Positions 62,233 to 64,000 of a stretch of 64,000 nucleotides of DNA are shown here, piece after piece. Each line of letters starts with the position of its first letter. Within the stretch, counting starts at the first letter, position 1. The notes under the pieces were generated by a model. That model was not told where the DNA came from, did not search any database, and was given only the letters and a program-made list of their open reading frames with translations. Origin of the DNA: Halovivax asiaticus JCM 14624 (GTDB lineage Archaea; Halobacteriota; Halobacteria; Halobacteriales; Natrialbaceae). A program made the position numbers and the translations under genes. The stretch covers positions 1 through 64,000 of the forward strand of contig NZ_AOIQ01000002.1 in assembly GCF_000337515.1 (NCBI RefSeq). The letters run 5' to 3'.

Positions 62233-62769
62233 ATGCCCATCTACACCGGTCGCGGCGACGAGGGGAAGACGGATCTGCGGGATATGTCCCGCGTCTCCAA
62301 GGCGAGCGAGCGGATTGAGGCCTACGGCACCGTCGACGAACTGAACGCGTTGCTGGGGACGATCCGCCCGACCGGTCACGAGGACGTCGACGACAAACTC
62401 GCGACCGTGCAGAATCACTTGCACGTCGTCCAGGCGGACCTCGCGAATCCGGACCCCGACGAGGGGGATCCACAGGTCGGCCCCGAGCACGCGGAACTGA
62501 TCGAGACGTGGATCGACGAGTACGACGAGGAACTCGAACCGCTGACGTCGTTCATTCTCCCGACCGGCAGCGACAGCGGCGCTGCGTTACACCACGCCCG
62601 AGCCGTCAGCCGCCGCGCGGAACGGCGCGCCGTCGCGCTCTGGAACGAAGACGAGTCGATCAACGCCGACGCCGTCCAGTACCTGAATCGGCTCTCGGAC
62701 GGCCTGTTCACCCTCGCGCGCGTCGTGAATCAGCGTGACGGGGAGGTCGAGGAAGCACCCGAGTACTGA
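62233..62769 (+). CDS. cob(I)alamin adenosyltransferase, PduO type
   Basis: 178 residues. It transfers the adenosyl group of ATP to cob(I)alamin. TGRGDEGKTDLRDMSRVSK (5-23) is the ATP-binding N-terminus of PduO-type enzymes, with YGTVDELNALLG and FILPTGSDSGAALHHARAVSRRAER as the family core. ATG 62233 was chosen over an upstream frame start at 62188 because of the TATA position. It supplies adenosylcobalamin to B12 enzymes not present in this window. Confidence 0.94.
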   Translation: MPIYTGRGDEGKTDLRDMSRVSKASERIEAYGTVDELNALLGTIRPTGHEDVDDKLATVQNHLHVVQADLANPDPDEGDPQVGPEHAELIETWIDEYDEELEPLTSFILPTGSDSGAALHHARAVSRRAERRAVALWNEDESINADAVQYLNRLSDGLFTLARVVNQRDGEVEEAPEY

Positions 62770-62792
62770 GTCCGCGCTGGAATCTAACGGAA

Positions 62793-62800
62793 CGTATAAG
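62793..62800 (+). promoter_or_regulatory. TATA box of tRNA-Val
   Basis: CGTATAAG, about 30 bases before the tRNA 5' end at 62828. It fits a normal archaeal tRNA promoter. Confidence 0.5.
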
Positions 62801-62827
62801 GGCAGCCGTTCGGTACAATCGGGTACC

Positions 62828-62902
62828 GGGTTGGTGATCTAGTCCGGTTATGATACCTCCTTCACACGGAGGAAGTCGGCAGTTCGAATCTGCCCCAACC
62901 CA
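62828..62902 (+). tRNA. tRNA-Val(CAC)
   Basis: 75 bases folding as a cloverleaf: acceptor GGGTTGG (62828-62834) with CCAACCC, anticodon arm CCTCC-TTCACAC-GGAGG with anticodon CAC, variable loop AAGTC, T arm GGCAG-TTCGAAT-CTGCC, and a discriminator A. CCA is not encoded. It reads the GTG codon. It is the reference for the 3'-end copies that follow. Confidence 0.95.
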
Positions 62903-62945
62903 TCTCTCCGACGCACCAACGAGGAACGGAGTGACGAGTCTGCGT
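62879..62945 (+). repeat. direct repeat unit 1: tRNA-Val 3' end plus downstream block
   Basis: The last 24 bases of the tRNA (62879-62902), two further bases and a 41-base block (62905-62945) recur at 63139-63205, differing only at the two bases between the parts. The block here sits in a hairpin with 12-bp arms CTCTCCGACGCA/TGCGTCGGAGAG (62904-62915 with 62941-62952). Confidence 0.85.
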
Positions 62946-63020
62946 CGGAGAGGTGGTTGACAACGATTCGGACCCTGGAAGTCGCAGCGCCGAACGAAGT
63001 GAGGCGACCGTCTTCCTCCG

Positions 63021-63041
63021 GTTCGAATCTGCCCCAACCCA
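63021..63041 (+). repeat. partial copy of tRNA-Val 3' end (21 bases)
   Basis: GTTCGAATCTGCCCCAACCC followed by A, identical to 62882-62902, the T-loop to discriminator part of tRNA-Val. It is preceded by CTTCCTCCG (63012-63020), the reverse complement of part of the tRNA anticodon arm (62867-62875). Not a complete tRNA. Confidence 0.85.
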
Positions 63042-63138
63042 CTGATTTTGCTGCGAGCAAATTCGCGAGCTGCAAATCCGTTCCGTTGGACAGTTCGAAC
63101 TACGCAAGTCGCGCGCAGCGATGCGAGCACGTCTTGCA

Positions 63139-63205
63139 GCAGTTCGAATCTGCCCCAACCCACTTCTCCGACGCACCAACGAGGAACGGAGTGACGAGTC
63201 TGCGT
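63139..63205 (+). repeat. direct repeat unit 2: tRNA-Val 3' end plus downstream block
   Basis: The last 24 bases of the tRNA, two different bases (CT in place of TC), then a 41-base block identical to 62905-62945. With unit 1 and the 21-base middle copy this makes three tRNA-Val 3' ends in 284 bases. Confidence 0.85.
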
Positions 63206-63284
63206 TGGTAGCGTGATTATCGGGTAGCACAGGACGTCTTCCCGCTTGCTGACTGGGACGGTCGGGCAAATAAAGAACGTGCGG

Positions 63285-64000
63285 CTACGGGAGCGCCGTC
63301 TGGAGGTCCTCACAGAGGTCATCGGCGTCTTCGAGGCCAACGGATACTCGGACGAGGGTCTCGGAAATCTCCGCTGACTCCGCACTCCGACTGAATTCGT
63401 CGGGAAGCATCAGTGACGGCACCTCGATAAGGCTCTCGACCCCGCCGAGACTGGCTCCCGGCGTGAATATCACAAGTCCCTCGACGAACGCTTCGAGTTC
63501 GATGAGTGTCCCATCAAACTCGAAGGAGAGCATCCCGCTGTATCCCGACATCTGCTCGCTCGCAAGATCGTGTTGTGGGTGGCTCTCGAGGCCTGGATAG
63601 TGCACACGAGCGACGTGATCGTGGTTTTCGAGGAATCTGGCGACTGTTAGCGCGTTCCTCTCGTGGTGTTCCATCCGGGCAGGTAGTGTCTTGATGCCTC
63701 GCGCGACGAGATAGCAGTCGAACGGCGAGAGCATATTCCCGAACCCGACCCGCTGTGCGGATGACAATTGCTCGAAAACCCCACCGTCGTCGGTGATGAC
63801 GGCGCCACCGATCGAGTCGGAGTGCCCGTTGAGATACTTGGTGGTGCTGTGTACGACGATGTCGGCTCCCAGTTCGAGCGGGGCTTGGTAGTACGGACTC
63901 GCGAAGGTGCTGTCCACCCCGAAGGGGGTATCGTAGTCATCGGCGATGGTGGCTATCGTTTGGATGTCGCATACCCTGATCAAGGGGTTCGACGGGGTTT
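63285..64000 (-). CDS. cystathionine gamma-synthase/lyase family PLP enzyme, partial (N-terminus outside window)
   Basis: The frame stays open to the window edge; 238 residues of the C-terminal part are visible. TPSNPL at the edge, DSTFASPYYQAPLELGADIVVHSTTKYLNGHSD with the PLP-binding Lys, and SLGGVESLIEVPSLM near the C-terminus are family marks. It does transsulfuration or O-acyl-homoserine sulfhydrylation. The TTG at 63983 is not the real start. Its base composition is less GC-rich than most neighbours (many A/T third positions), and it sits next to the tRNA-Val array, so it may be recently acquired. Confidence 0.9.
   Translation of the reverse strand, partial: TPSNPLIRVCDIQTIATIADDYDTPFGVDSTFASPYYQAPLELGADIVVHSTTKYLNGHSDSIGGAVITDDGGVFEQLSSAQRVGFGNMLSPFDCYLVARGIKTLPARMEHHERNALTVARFLENHDHVARVHYPGLESHPQHDLASEQMSGYSGMLSFEFDGTLIELEAFVEGLVIFTPGASLGGVESLIEVPSLMLPDEFSRSAESAEISETLVRVSVGLEDADDLCEDLQTALP

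Larger units (their letters stand above)
62953..63284. other. non-coding region between tRNA-Val and the partial gene
   Basis: Apart from the repeats, I see no gene. Minus-strand frames (62708-63385, 62848-63075, 62862-63269) are Arg/Ser-rich and made of the repeated blocks (GLGQIRTA- and WGRFE-like phrases come from the tRNA 3' end read backwards). An A/T-rich GATTTTGCTGCGAGCAAATT near 63044 forms a short inverted repeat. Confidence 0.5.

Noticed and set aside
62708-63385. Minus-strand frames in the tRNA-Val repeat region
   Set aside because: The translations consist of the repeated tRNA-end blocks read backwards; no promoter, no motif.
1-64000. CRISPR array or toxin-antitoxin module
   Set aside because: No regularly spaced repeats of CRISPR type; the NYN nuclease at 22.3 kb has no antitoxin-like neighbour.

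Overview
The window looks like part of a haloarchaeal (class Halobacteria) chromosome. It is GC-rich, its proteins are rich in Asp and Glu, many genes have a TATA-like box about 26-29 bases before the start codon (leaderless transcripts), and several secreted proteins carry Tat (twin-Arg) signals. Archaeal marker genes include cofD, S17e, replication factor C large subunit, MBF1, archaeal HMG-CoA synthase and two HTH-10 (bacterio-opsin activator type) regulators. I cannot place the genus.

Layout. 1-111: 3' end of a 5S rRNA followed by a hairpin terminator. 0.8-5.8 kb: a GCS2-like ligase, then a co-directional set of cofD, a NifR3-related TIM-barrel protein, a CitG-like protein and a DUF447 protein. 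5.9-9.7 kb: S17e, aspartate-semialdehyde dehydrogenase and a beta-oxidation pair. 9.8-12.2 kb: small membrane proteins, a zinc-ribbon/J-domain protein and a TIR-domain protein. 12.4-19.7 kb (minus strand): tpiA, MBF1, an AIP-synthase/AK6/hisC operon, RFC large subunit, a DsbA-like lipoprotein, a GNAT protein and a DUF457 protein. 20.7-22.2 kb and 31.9-34.8 kb: the glycine cleavage genes, split into gcvT-gcvH and gcvPA-gcvPB. Between these lie a NYN nuclease, a subtilisin-like protease, a TatD-like hydrolase, a pilin-like surface protein, HMG-CoA synthase and an AI-2E family permease.

34.9-41.4 kb holds regulators, a ferritin-like protein, a tandem EthD protein with an HD protein, and a TM-helix-repeat channel-like protein. 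41.7-47.8 kb is a possible catabolic neighbourhood: SDR epimerase, ThDP enzyme, degenerate M24 protein, LLM oxidoreductase and GNAT. 47.9-51.3 kb holds a large PAS/GAF/HTH-10 sensor-regulator divergent from a small winged-helix protein. 52.5-54.9 kb has two divergent Dpp-type permeases with no binding protein or ATPase. 55.1-57.9 kb is a paaABCD operon ending in a separate zinc-ribbon microprotein. 58.2-60.0 kb is a NAD kinase-IMPase fusion. 60.2-62.8 kb has a frameshifted membrane gene, small zinc proteins and a cobalamin adenosyltransferase. 62.8-64.0 kb has tRNA-Val(CAC) followed by repeated copies of its 3' end and a partial cystathionine gamma-synthase-type gene.

Functional links. The glycine cleavage genes form a complete P1/P2/T/H set in two loci. 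The 3-hydroxyacyl-CoA dehydrogenase and enoyl-CoA hydratase could serve fatty-acid or phenylacetyl-CoA breakdown together with the paa genes. No single complete new system is obvious. The best leads are the TIR-zinc protein, the cofD-CitG-DUF447 cluster, the degenerate M24/ThDP/LLM neighbourhood, the repeated pairing of small winged-helix proteins with HTH-10 regulators, and the tRNA-Val fragment array.
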